Shown here piece after piece: positions 26,168 to 34,080 of a stretch of DNA of 64,000 nt; the stretch's first letter is position 1; each line of letters opens with the position of its first letter. The notes below the pieces were generated by a model, which ran no database searches, was not told where the DNA came from, and saw nothing but the letters and a program-made list of their open reading frames with translations. A program made the position numbers and the translations under genes. Source of the DNA: an uncultured Coriobacteriaceae bacterium (lineage in GTDB: Bacteria; Actinomycetota; Coriobacteriia; Coriobacteriales; Atopobiaceae); NCBI GenBank assembly GCA_902779675.1, contig CACZCK010000002.1, positions 186,001 to 250,000 on the forward strand, written 5' to 3'.

Positions 26168-26431
26168 TTAGCGCCTGGGAATCCACATGAACTGCCCGTG
26201 CGGTGTCACACGGAACATCATGATGGAGCCCAGCTCGCTCTTCTTGATGAAGCCCTTGAGGAAGGGTACGACCTTGTCGGGATCCTCCTCTGAGCACTCG
26301 AATACCACGGACTGCGGCGAGGTGCCCTTCTCGGAGCTGAGCTTGAACGTCATGGGCTCGGTGATGCCCTCTACCAGCGCAATGACCTTGTCCCTGAACG
26401 CGGGGTTGACGCCATCGACATCTACGAGCAT
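26168..26431 (-). CDS. Small conserved-looking hypothetical protein (87 aa)
   Basis: I do not recognise this protein. It is short, soluble and mixed alpha/beta, beginning MLVDVDGVNPAFRDKVIALVEG and ending HGQFMWIPRR. SVVFECSEEDPDKVVPFLKGFIKKSE suggests a ligand-free structural fold, not an enzyme. AAGGAGGCAACA before the ATG and normal codon use support expression. It stands alone between the cupin operon and the potassium channel gene, on the same strand. Confidence 0.6.
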   Translation of the reverse strand: MLVDVDGVNPAFRDKVIALVEGITEPMTFKLSSEKGTSPQSVVFECSEEDPDKVVPFLKGFIKKSELGSIMMFRVTPHGQFMWIPRR

Positions 26432-26504
26432 TGTTGCCTCCTTCTCTCCAACTCCCTTGCCCCTCGCGCATGGGGACGCTCCCTTTTGCGCGAGGGATGG
26501 ACTG

Positions 26505-27374
26505 TCATTGCTGACGGCCCTCCCTTGCTGCCATTACATCAGAATTCCCATCTAGACAGTCGGGCTCATCCGCAGGCGTAGGCGACTGCGGGAGAGACGT
26601 CATGACACGCCCGTACATGGCGGGCTGGATCGTAGGAGGGTTGTGGGACTGCTCGTCGGAGTCGTCCTCATCGTCCACCTGGCGCAGCTCCTCGACAAAG
26701 CCCGCCGTGATGATGCCCGAGGGCAGCGCAACCACGGCAATGCCCATCATGGCCGAGACCATGCTGATGGCTCGTCCCGCTATGCTCACGGCGGTCACGT
26801 CGCCGTACCCGATGGTCGACAGGCTGATGACCGCCCAGTACAGGGCCTCGAAGAAGGTGGCAAAGGTGTCGGGTTCCACGTTGAAGATGATGAGCGCGCT
26901 CACGAACACGTATCCCACGGCCAGCACCAGCACGGCAGCCAGCGCCGACCGTTCGCGATGCAGCACGCGCAGCACTAGCTGCACGCTGCGCGAATGGTGC
27001 ACGAGCTTGACTGCGCGCATCACCCGCATCAGACGCACCAAGCGCGAGAGGCGCAGCACCTGCGAGACGGGCAAGAAGGTGGGCACGATGGAGATAAGGT
27101 CGATGATCGCCAGTGGCGTGAGCGGGTAGAGAGCGAACGGCGAGCGTCCCTTGGGATCCATGAGGTCGGCGCACCACCAGCGCAGCAGGTAGTCCACGAT
27201 AAAGATCGCTGTGGTCACCCACTCCACGCGCACGAGCCGATGCGTGGGGTCCTTGAAGCACAGGGGCATCAGGCTCACCACGATGACCGCAATCATAAAC
27301 CAGTCGTAGACGTGCGCCGCATGGCTGTCGGTGGTGCTGTCGTCGGTGATGATCTCGAGTATGCGTCGGCGCAT
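26505..27374 (-). CDS. Voltage-gated-type potassium channel
   Basis: A 289-residue six-helix channel subunit. Residues about 20-190 give S1-S6-like hydrophobic segments. S4 is rich in arginines (VLRLSRLVRLMRVMRAVKLV), and the selectivity filter is STIGYGDVTA. The C-terminal about 60 residues are acidic and polar (DDEDDSDEQSHNPPT) and probably cytoplasmic. It has no RCK/TrkA domain. GACGAGGAGCCCGC precedes the ATG at 27374. A 32-bp-arm palindrome lies just upstream in the divergent promoter region. Confidence 0.9.
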   Translation of the reverse strand: MRRRILEIITDDSTTDSHAAHVYDWFMIAVIVVSLMPLCFKDPTHRLVRVEWVTTAIFIVDYLLRWWCADLMDPKGRSPFALYPLTPLAIIDLISIVPTFLPVSQVLRLSRLVRLMRVMRAVKLVHHSRSVQLVLRVLHRERSALAAVLVLAVGYVFVSALIIFNVEPDTFATFFEALYWAVISLSTIGYGDVTAVSIAGRAISMVSAMMGIAVVALPSGIITAGFVEELRQVDDEDDSDEQSHNPPTIQPAMYGRVMTSLPQSPTPADEPDCLDGNSDVMAAREGRQQ

Positions 27375-27395
27375 GCGGGCTCCTCGTTGTGGGAC

Positions 27396-27468
27396 TGACT
27401 CAAAGGGGAGTATCCCTTCTGAGTCAGTGAGTTTGCCTGACTCAGAAGGGATACTCCCCTTTGAGCCA
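27396..27468. repeat. Long palindrome, copy R3 (32-bp arms)
   Basis: Arms 27396-27427 and 27437-27468 are inverted with one mismatch and a 9-bp spacer. Each arm begins or ends with TGACTCAAAGGGGAGTATCC-type sequence and contains AGAAGGG. It lies between divergent promoters (channel and macrodomain genes), unlike other family copies that follow stop codons. Confidence 0.85.
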
Positions 27469-27568
27469 GCGGCTGAGTGCATTGTCGCATGGATGGCGTT
27501 GCCTAGAGCGTCACAACCTGCAGGTCGGACAACGTATACTGGTACGCACCGAACGAACGGAGGCAGCC

Positions 27569-28693
27569 ATGCCCTTTACCATCGTGCGAGACGACATCAC
27601 CCATGTGAAGGTCGACGCTATCGTCAACGCGGCCAACAGCGACCTGCTGATGGGCGGGGGCGTGTGTGGCGCCATCTTTCGAGCCGCCGGCTCGCGCAAG
27701 CTGCAGGCCGTCTGCGACAAGATTGGCCACTGCGACACCGGCCAGGCAGTGGCCACGCCCGCCTTTGCCCTGCCCGCACGGCACGTGATCCATACGGTCG
27801 GGCCCATCTGGCACGGCGGCACGCAGGGCGAGCGGGACCTTCTGGCCAGCTGCTACCGCACCTCGCTCGAGCTCGCAGCCTCACTCAAGTGCTCGTCCAT
27901 CGCCTTCCCGCTCATCTCGGCAGGCATCTACGGCTACCCCAAGCGCGAGGCACTCGAGGTGGCGCAGACCCAGATTCGCTCCTTCCTCGAGACTCACGAG
28001 ATGGACGTGCGGCTGGTGCTCTTTGACGCGCGGGTCATGGAACTGGCCGACGACCTGCGTCTGCGTGTGAAGCGCTACATCGACGACGTGTATGTGGACG
28101 CCAGCGGCTACAGCGCGCGGCGCCCATGGGAAAACGTGCCTTCCTTCACAGATACCAGCGTTGCCGAAGACGCCAGTCTCTTCGGGTCGGCCGAGGACAG
28201 CATGTCGTTCTCGGAGCCCATGGAGTCCTATGCCATGCCCGCGCCGCCGGCAGCAGCGCCATCGGCCTCCGCAGCTCCCTCGGCTGCCCCGCGCGGCAGC
28301 AAGCGGCGCGAACGTCAGAAACTGCCGGGCACACTGCGCAACCTGCTCTCCCACCTGGATGCCGGCTTCTCCGAGACCCTGCTTGCCATGATCGATGAGC
28401 GCGACCTCAAGGATGCGCAGGTATACAAGCGTGCCAACCTTAGTCGACAGCACTTCTCCAAGATCCGCAGCAACCCACTGTACCGCCCCACCAAGCAGAC
28501 GGTGCTCGCTCTGGCAGTGGCACTCGAACTCTCGCTCGACGAGACACAGCTGCTCCTACAGCGCGCGGGATTTGCCCTCAGCCACGCTGACCGGCGCGAC
28601 GTGATCGTGGAGTTCTTCATCCGTGAGGGCATCTACGACGTATTTCAGATCAACGAGGCGCTTTTTGCCTTCGACCAGCCCCTGCTTGGCTAG
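27569..28693 (+). CDS. Macrodomain protein with C-terminal HTH-like domain
   Basis: A 374-residue protein. Residues 1 to about 170 are a macrodomain: ITHVKVDAIVNAANSDLLMGGGVCGAIFRAAG and FPLISAGIYGYPKREALEVA carry the ADP-ribose-binding loops. Residues about 205-265 are an Ala/Pro/Ser-rich linker. Residues about 270-370 form a helical domain with an XRE-like pattern (YKRANLSRQHFSKIRSNPLYRPTKQTVLALAVALELS). The macrodomain may hydrolyse ADP-ribosyl or O-acetyl-ADP-ribose products. The C-terminal part may bind nucleic acid. ACGGAGGCAGCC precedes the ATG. Confidence 0.88.
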   Translation: MPFTIVRDDITHVKVDAIVNAANSDLLMGGGVCGAIFRAAGSRKLQAVCDKIGHCDTGQAVATPAFALPARHVIHTVGPIWHGGTQGERDLLASCYRTSLELAASLKCSSIAFPLISAGIYGYPKREALEVAQTQIRSFLETHEMDVRLVLFDARVMELADDLRLRVKRYIDDVYVDASGYSARRPWENVPSFTDTSVAEDASLFGSAEDSMSFSEPMESYAMPAPPAAAPSASAAPSAAPRGSKRRERQKLPGTLRNLLSHLDAGFSETLLAMIDERDLKDAQVYKRANLSRQHFSKIRSNPLYRPTKQTVLALAVALELSLDETQLLLQRAGFALSHADRRDVIVEFFIREGIYDVFQINEALFAFDQPLLG

Positions 28694-28720
28694 CTGCACC
28701 TCCCCTACCTGCAGAAACGC

Positions 28721-28764
28721 GCATCGCTCGCCCGCGTCAACCGTCACGGGCGGGCGATGCGCGA
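28721..28764 (+). terminator. Hairpin after the macrodomain gene
   Basis: 16-bp arms (GCGCATCGCTCGCCCG and its near complement, one G-T pair) flank a 12-nt loop, 28 bp after the stop. No T tract follows. Confidence 0.6.
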
Positions 28765-28858
28765 TGTCCCCTGCCAGTTGACCAAACGCCTTCTCCCGCC
28801 TCGTAGACTGCAGTCAGCAAGTCGGAGCGGCACCGCCGCACAAGGAGAGGGGCACACC

Positions 28859-29524
28859 ATGAAGAAGAATCTGACCGAGCTCGTGTTTATCGTCGACCGC
28901 AGTGGATCGATGGCCGGCCTGGAGAGCGACACCATCGGCGGCCTCAACGCCACCCTGCAGAAGAACCGCGAGGTAGAGGGCGAGTGCGTGGTCTCCATCG
29001 TGCTGTTTGACAACTACAGCGAGGTGCTGGTGGACCGCAAGCCAATCGGCGAGGTGGCCAATCTCACCACCCGGCAGTACCAGGTGCGCGGCTGCACCGC
29101 CCTGCTCGACGCCGTGGGCGACTCCGTGCGCTACATCGACAAGGTGCAGAAGATCCTGCCTGAGGACTACCGTGCCGAGAACGTGATCTTTGCCATCATC
29201 ACCGACGGCATGGAGAACGCAAGCACGCATCGAACCTACGGCGAGGTCAAGCACATGATCGAGGCCAAGCAGGAGCAGGGCTGGGAGTTTTTGTTCTTGG
29301 GAGCCAACATCGACGCGGCCGCCGAGGCCGGGCGCATGGGCATCCGCGCCGACCGCGCCACCCAGTACGTGAGCGACGACCTGGGCACCAACCTGGCCTA
29401 CGAGGCCATGGCCTGTGCGCAGGTGAGCAGGCGCACGAGCGGCGAGGTAGCCCCGAGCTGGAACGCCGCGCCCAAGGCCGACGCCGCCAAGCGCGGCGGC
29501 GTCAAGCGCTTCAAGCTGTGGTAG
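28859..29524 (+). CDS. VWA-domain protein
   Basis: A 221-residue von Willebrand A domain protein. LVFIVDRSGSM gives the MIDAS DxSxS motif near the N-terminus, GCTALLDAVGDSV the threonine and IITDGMENAS the distal Asp. The C-terminus is a short basic tail (AAKRGGVKRFKLW). No signal peptide is seen, so it is a cytoplasmic metal-dependent adhesion or scaffold protein. The family occurs near TerD, AAA ATPase and macrodomain genes. Here it follows a macrodomain gene on the same strand. CAAGGAGAGGGGCACACC precedes the ATG. Confidence 0.88.
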   Translation: MKKNLTELVFIVDRSGSMAGLESDTIGGLNATLQKNREVEGECVVSIVLFDNYSEVLVDRKPIGEVANLTTRQYQVRGCTALLDAVGDSVRYIDKVQKILPEDYRAENVIFAIITDGMENASTHRTYGEVKHMIEAKQEQGWEFLFLGANIDAAAEAGRMGIRADRATQYVSDDLGTNLAYEAMACAQVSRRTSGEVAPSWNAAPKADAAKRGGVKRFKLW

Positions 29525-29610
29525 GAGGCGCGGGAGTCCCGGCAGAAAGGCAGGCCCCTCGCGGCGCCAGCGCAATCGGTCCAATAGCGGCGCAAGAGAG
29601 TTGTGGTCAT

Positions 29611-29688
29611 CCCCGCAATCCACTTATTGCCGAAACAATCAGGCATTAAGCGGATTGCGGGGCGTTCCGTCTTGACGGAACGCCCCGC
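29611..29688. repeat. Two overlapping, mutually exclusive hairpins
   Basis: Hairpin 1 pairs 29611-29631 with 29642-29662 (19 of 21 positions). Hairpin 2 pairs 29657-29671 with 29674-29688 perfectly, with a 2-nt loop. They share GCGGGG and cannot form together. CTTATTGCC-GAAA recurs at 29696-29708. The cluster lies between the convergent VWA and NADH oxidase genes. Confidence 0.75.
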
Positions 29689-29721
29689 AAAGGCCTTATT
29701 GCCCGAAAAACCGGACATTTA

Positions 29722-29755
29722 TCAGAAGGGGCAGCCGAAAGGGTCACCCCTTCTG
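29722..29755. repeat. Palindromic repeat family, copy R4
   Basis: TCAGAAGGGG and CCCCTTCTGA arms with an imperfect GC-rich interior, ending 21 bp from the NADH oxidase stop. It shares the AGAAGGGG/CCCCTTCT core with copies at 31252 and 33235. Confidence 0.75.
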
Positions 29756-29776
29756 AGTCAGGCGGCGCGGTGGTGA

Positions 29777-31120
29777 CTACTCGGCCTGCAGGGCCGCCAC
29801 GGTGATGTAGTTGTACGGCGCGTTGAAGTGCGGCAGGAAGAATATGTCGAGCAGCGCCAGCTCGTCGATGGTGACCTTCTTGGCCACGGCGAGGCTGAAC
29901 ATGTTGATGTTGCCACTCATGTCGTAGGTGCTGGCGAGCTGGGCGCCCAGAATCACGCGCGTCTTGGCGTCGTAGACGATCTTGATGGTGGTGTCGGGGT
30001 TGTCGTGCTCGATGAACGGAGCCTTCTGGCAGTCGGTGACGGTAGTGGTCAGCACGTCAATACCCGCGCGCTTGGCTGCCGCCTCGGTGAGGCCGGTCGA
30101 GACCATCTTGAGATCAAAGATGCAGATGCCGCTGGAGCCCTGCACGCCCGGCGTCTCGATGGGAGTGCCGCCGATGTTGTGGCCCGCCACGATGCCCGAG
30201 CGCACCGCGTTGGACGCCAGAGCGATGTAGCCCAGCTCGCCGTCGAGGGCGTTGTTGAAGATAGCGGCGCAGTCGCCCACCGCGTAAACGTCCTTGACGC
30301 TGGTCTCCTGATGGCGGTCGACCACGAAGGCGCCGTTGGGCAGCAGCGTGAAGCCACCGCCGGCCGCGAGCGCGGTGTTGGGCCTGAAGCCGATACACAC
30401 GCACACCATGTCCACGTCGTAGGCGCCCTTGTCGGTGACGAGCTTGGTCACCTTGCCGTCGACACCCTCAAAGTGGTCCACGCCCTCGCCATAATGGGCC
30501 TCGATGCCGTTGTCGGCGAGGTTCTGCGCCATGCGCTCGCTGAACTCGGGGTCGAAGTTGTTGGCCATGCAGGTGGGAGCCATGTCAACCAGCAGGGTGT
30601 GACGGCCGTTGCGCTGGAAGGCCTCGGCCAGCTCCACGCCGATGTAGCCCGCGCCGACCACGGCCACGGTCTTGATGGCCGGGTCCTTGAGCTTGTCCAC
30701 AACCTCCTGCGCGTTCTGGAACAGCTTGACCTGCTGGATGTTCTCCAGATCGCCGCCCTCGAAGCGCGGGATGATGGGCAGAGAGCCCGTGGCCAGCACC
30801 AGCTTGTCATAGGGCTCGGCGTAGGCGGCGCCGTCCTTGCCGGTGGCGTAGACCACCTTGTTCTCGTAATCGATGCGGTCGACCGGGGTCTCCATGTGGA
30901 TGGTGGCACCCTTGGCCTCGAACTGCTCCTTGGTCTGGTAGAACAGGCCGTCGGGGCCGCTGATCTGGTTGCCGATCCACAGGGCCATGCCGCAGCCCAG
31001 GAAGCTGATGTTGGAGTTGGCGTCGAAGGCCACGACCTCGTTGCCCTCGTAGTTGTCCAGGATGGTATTGATTGCGGCGGTGCCAGCGTGGTTGGCGCCA
31101 ACGACGACGATCTTGCTCAT
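29777..31120 (-). CDS. nox: NADH oxidase (water-forming type), FAD/CoA-disulfide reductase family
   Basis: A 447-residue flavoprotein predicted to oxidise NADH with O2, four-electron type, for oxygen scavenging and NAD+ recycling. The N-terminal FAD-binding segment is IVVVGANHAGTAA. The active-site Cys43 sits in ISFLGCGMALWIG. The NAD site is VAVVGAGYIGVELAEAF, and DVYAVGDCAA is the second FAD contact. The single Cys fits Enterococcus-type Nox or CoA-disulfide reductase, and separating these needs assay. GAGAGGGGAGACGTGT precedes the ATG. Confidence 0.9.
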   Translation of the reverse strand: MSKIVVVGANHAGTAAINTILDNYEGNEVVAFDANSNISFLGCGMALWIGNQISGPDGLFYQTKEQFEAKGATIHMETPVDRIDYENKVVYATGKDGAAYAEPYDKLVLATGSLPIIPRFEGGDLENIQQVKLFQNAQEVVDKLKDPAIKTVAVVGAGYIGVELAEAFQRNGRHTLLVDMAPTCMANNFDPEFSERMAQNLADNGIEAHYGEGVDHFEGVDGKVTKLVTDKGAYDVDMVCVCIGFRPNTALAAGGGFTLLPNGAFVVDRHQETSVKDVYAVGDCAAIFNNALDGELGYIALASNAVRSGIVAGHNIGGTPIETPGVQGSSGICIFDLKMVSTGLTEAAAKRAGIDVLTTTVTDCQKAPFIEHDNPDTTIKIVYDAKTRVILGAQLASTYDMSGNINMFSLAVAKKVTIDELALLDIFFLPHFNAPYNYITVAALQAE

Positions 31121-31251
31121 ACACGTCTCCCCTCTCGACGGATACAGGTGTGTCCTACTCTACGGCTGAGAAAGGGCAGGTAGCATGCCACATCGGGAGG
31201 CGAGCGCTCTTTGCTCGCAGGCGCACGAGCTCACCGCAGCTGGCGGCCGTA

Positions 31252-31307
31252 CCAGAAGGGGCTACCCCCATTGGAACAGCCATTCCAATGGGGGTAGCCC
31301 CTTCTGG
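31252..31307. repeat. Palindromic repeat family, copy R5 (perfect 25-bp arms)
   Basis: Arms 31252-31276 and 31283-31307 are fully complementary with a 6-nt loop. CCAGAAGGGG and CCCCTTCTGG are at the ends. It lies 18 bp past the leuA stop and may end leuA transcription, although no T tract follows on the minus strand. Confidence 0.85.
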
Positions 31308-31325
31308 CATGTGGTCGTACGGGCC

Positions 31326-32858
31326 CTACGCGCGGGAGCGCTGCTGGGCCTGGATCATGCGGTTTATGGCGTTGATGTAGGCCTTGGCGCTGGACACGAT
31401 GATGTCGTTGTCGGCACCGCGGCCGTTGTACACGCGGCCGTCCTGTGCGGTGATGCGCACCGTGACCTCACCGATGGCGTCGATGCCGCGCGTGATGGCC
31501 TTGACGGCAAACTCCTGCAGCTCGCTCTCGATGCCCACGACCTTGTCGATGGCCTTGTAGGCGGCGTCGACGGGGCCAGTGCCGGTGGTGCTCACCACGT
31601 GCTTGACGCCCGCGGCGTCAGTGATGGTGGCCACGGCGGTGGGCACCAGCGGGTCGCCGCACTGGATCTGCAGCGCGTTGAGCGTGTAGATGGCCTCGAT
31701 GTCGCGCTGACGCTCCTGCACGATGGACTCGAGGTCCTCGTCGTAGACTTCCTTCTTCTGGTCGGCAATCTCGAGGAAGCGCTCGTATACGCTCTCGAAG
31801 TCCTTGTCATTGAAGGTGTAGCCCAGCTCCTGCAGGCGATGGCGCAGGGCCGCGTGGCCGGAGCGCGACGAGAGGATGAGCTCGGAGCCCGAGGCGCCCA
31901 CCTCGGCCGGATCGATGATCTCGTAGGTGGCGCGCGCCTTGAGCACGCCGTCCTGATGGATGCCCGAGCTGTGCGCAAAGGCATTGGCGCCCACGATGGC
32001 CTTGTTGGCCTGCACGCTCATGCCCGTCACGCGACTCACCAGGCGGCTGGCGCGGGTGATCTCGGAGGTCACGATGTCGGTGTGGGCGTCGAGCACCTCG
32101 CCGTGCATGCGGATGGCCATCACGATCTCCTCGAGCGCGGTATTGCCCGCACGCTCGCCCAGGCCGTTGATGGTGCACTCGACCTGCGTGGCACCATTGT
32201 GGACGCCCGCGAGCGTGAGTGCCGTGGCAAGGCCCAGGTCGTTGTGGGCGTGCACGGCCACCTTGACGTTCTCGATGCCGCGCACCCCCTCGATGACCTT
32301 GCGGACAAGAGCACCGTACTCATCGGGCAGGCAGTAGCCGGTGGTATCGGGGATGTTGACCACCGTGGCACCGGCGTCGACGACCGCCTGCACCACGCGC
32401 ACCAGGAAGTCGGAGTCGGCACGACCGGCGTCCTCGGCATAGAACTCGACGTCATCCACCAGCTCCTTGGCGTGCGCCACGGCATGGGCCGTGCAGTCTA
32501 CGACCTCGTCCTCGCTCATGTGCAGCTTCTCGGCCATGTGCACGGGCGAGACGCCGATGCCAGTAATGATGCGCGGACGTGCCGCCGTCTTGAGGGCATC
32601 TGCGGCGGCTTCGATGTCGGCGTCCACCGCACGCGAGAAGGCCGCCACGATGGCCTGGTCACCCACCACCGATCCGATCTCGGAGACGGCCCTGAAGTCG
32701 CCGGGGCTCGACACGGGGAAGCCCGCCTCGATCACGTCGACGCCTAGGCGCAGCAGCTCACGGGCAACGATGACCTTCTCCTGCGTGTTCATGGAGCAGC
32801 CGGGCGACTGCTCACCGTCGCGCAGCGTGGTGTCAAGGATGTCGATCTTCCTGGTCAT
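31326..32858 (-). CDS. leuA: 2-isopropylmalate synthase
   Basis: Condenses acetyl-CoA with 2-ketoisovalerate, the first committed leucine step. The 510-residue length and order match LeuA: catalytic TIM barrel (IDILDTTLRDGEQSPGCSM, GVDVIEAGFPVSSPGDF, HAHNDLGLATA, GLGERAGN) followed by the C-terminal allosteric LeuA dimer domain (about 390-510) used for leucine feedback. The ATG at 32858 begins MTRKIDILD and follows GAGAGGAACCACCA. Upstream lies a leucine-rich leader peptide and terminator, so expression is probably attenuated by leucyl-tRNA supply. No leuBCD is adjacent. Confidence 0.95.
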   Translation of the reverse strand: MTRKIDILDTTLRDGEQSPGCSMNTQEKVIVARELLRLGVDVIEAGFPVSSPGDFRAVSEIGSVVGDQAIVAAFSRAVDADIEAAADALKTAARPRIITGIGVSPVHMAEKLHMSEDEVVDCTAHAVAHAKELVDDVEFYAEDAGRADSDFLVRVVQAVVDAGATVVNIPDTTGYCLPDEYGALVRKVIEGVRGIENVKVAVHAHNDLGLATALTLAGVHNGATQVECTINGLGERAGNTALEEIVMAIRMHGEVLDAHTDIVTSEITRASRLVSRVTGMSVQANKAIVGANAFAHSSGIHQDGVLKARATYEIIDPAEVGASGSELILSSRSGHAALRHRLQELGYTFNDKDFESVYERFLEIADQKKEVYDEDLESIVQERQRDIEAIYTLNALQIQCGDPLVPTAVATITDAAGVKHVVSTTGTGPVDAAYKAIDKVVGIESELQEFAVKAITRGIDAIGEVTVRITAQDGRVYNGRGADNDIIVSSAKAYINAINRMIQAQQRSRA

Positions 32859-32944
32859 TGGTGGTTCCTCTCGTCTTGGCGCCTTAGGCGCATTGTGTCG
32901 CTGGCGGGCGGCGACGGGCACGTGTCACAGGTGAGGGATTGGTG

Positions 32945-32968
32945 CAAAACTGGCCCGCGATAGCGGGC
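32945..32968 (-). terminator. Attenuator terminator upstream of leuA
   Basis: On the minus strand GCCCGC-TATC-GCGGGC is followed by CAGTTTTGC. It lies 31 bp after the leader-peptide stop and 87 bp before the leuA ATG, the normal place for an amino-acid attenuator. Confidence 0.75.
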
Positions 32969-32999
32969 GGGGGCGCGTGGCGCCGGTGCTCCCGAGCGG

Positions 33000-33116
33000 C
33001 TAGGCCGTCAGGAGGAGGCTCGTAAGTCGTAGGGGAAGCAGGCCAGCGTCGCCAAGAAGGGCGCACGCCAACGTGCGCTCGGCGATTCGCTTGTCTGCCA
33101 CTACGGTCCCCTTCAT
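33000..33116 (-). CDS. leuL: leuA leader peptide (38 aa, leucine-rich)
   Basis: The ATG at 33116 follows GAGGGAGCTCAGC. The peptide runs MKGTVVADKRIAERTLACAL and then LGDAGLLPLRLTSLLLTA before TAG. Ten of its last 23 residues are Leu, including a run of three near the stop. Ribosome stalling at these codons under leucine shortage should prevent the downstream terminator at 32945-32968 from forming. The other 32859-33269 sequence between the leader and R6 holds nothing else I recognise. Confidence 0.75.
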   Translation of the reverse strand: MKGTVVADKRIAERTLACALLGDAGLLPLRLTSLLLTA

Positions 33117-33234
33117 GCTGAGCTCCCTCGCACCGTCGCAACCCCCATGGTTGCCGTAGGTTGACTATGCCACAACGCAGGCAACATACGCCGAGGTGTC
33201 ACAGGTCATTCGCGGAACCGAAACAATGGCAGTA

Positions 33235-33267
33235 GCGGACAGAAGGGGGTTACCCCCTTCTGTCCGC
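33235..33267. repeat. Palindromic repeat family, copy R6
   Basis: Perfect 16-bp arms (GCGGACAGAAGGGGGT and complement) with a single central base, starting 2 bp beyond the stop of the DUF554 gene. It probably ends DUF554 transcription. Confidence 0.85.
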
Positions 33268-33269
33268 GG

Positions 33270-33989
33270 TTACACCAAGGAGGTGAGCAGGCTCATGAGC
33301 GGGACCAGCGCTACCGGCATGAACGCCGCAGGCAACAGGTTGGCCACCTTGAGATCGGTGATGCCCAGCAGGTTGGTACCCACGGCAAACAGCAGCACCG
33401 AGCCCGTGACCGACATCTGCGTGATGACCGCCTCGGTGAGCAGTGGCCCCACCATGCTGGCGGCCAGGCTCAGCACCGACTCGTAGACGATGAGCGACAC
33501 GCCGCAGAACGGCACGCCGATGCCCATGGTCGCGGCCATGGGGATGCATACCACCAGGTCGATGACACCCTTGGCGATGAGCGTCCCGTGCTGCAGTTCA
33601 AGGCCGCTCTCGAGCGAACCCACAATGGCCATAGCGCCGGTGCAGGTAAAGAGCGTGGCCGTGACGAAGCCCTCGGAGAAGCTGCCGAAGCGCTTGCTGC
33701 CAGCGAGCAGCGCGTCGAGGCGCGCCTGCACCCAGTCGCCCAGGCGCCGCACCACCCCGTCGATGTCGAGCACGAAGCCCAGGGCGGCCCCCAGCGCGAG
33801 CGCGATGGTGACCACGGCGATGTCGCCGTCGCCGGTCATGCCCTGCACGCCCACGAGCACCACGCACAGTCCCTGCCCCTTGAGCAGGAAGTCACCCAAG
33901 TCGTCGGACACGCGACTCTTGAACAGCAGGCCGAGCAGACCTCCCACAAAGGCCTCGAGACCATTTGCCAACGCACCCCACACGACCAT
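33270..33989 (-). CDS. DUF554 family membrane protein
   Basis: A 239-residue integral membrane protein with about seven hydrophobic segments. GALANGLEAFVGGLLGLLFK at the start and GFVTATLFTCTGAMAIVGSLESGL in the middle match the DUF554 (YdfK/YqgA-like) family, whose function is not established but which is predicted to be a transporter. It starts 91 bp downstream of gatD on the same strand and could be read from the carA operon. A strong hairpin follows immediately. Confidence 0.9.
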   Translation of the reverse strand: MVVWGALANGLEAFVGGLLGLLFKSRVSDDLGDFLLKGQGLCVVLVGVQGMTGDGDIAVVTIALALGAALGFVLDIDGVVRRLGDWVQARLDALLAGSKRFGSFSEGFVTATLFTCTGAMAIVGSLESGLELQHGTLIAKGVIDLVVCIPMAATMGIGVPFCGVSLIVYESVLSLAASMVGPLLTEAVITQMSVTGSVLLFAVGTNLLGITDLKVANLLPAAFMPVALVPLMSLLTSLV

Positions 33990-34080
33990 GACCGAACACC
34001 CTCCCAGATTGCCCCGCGTGGGTGTTCATGCTACACGATATCGACGGGCGCGATTGCCCAAATGGCACCTGCCTCGCGGC

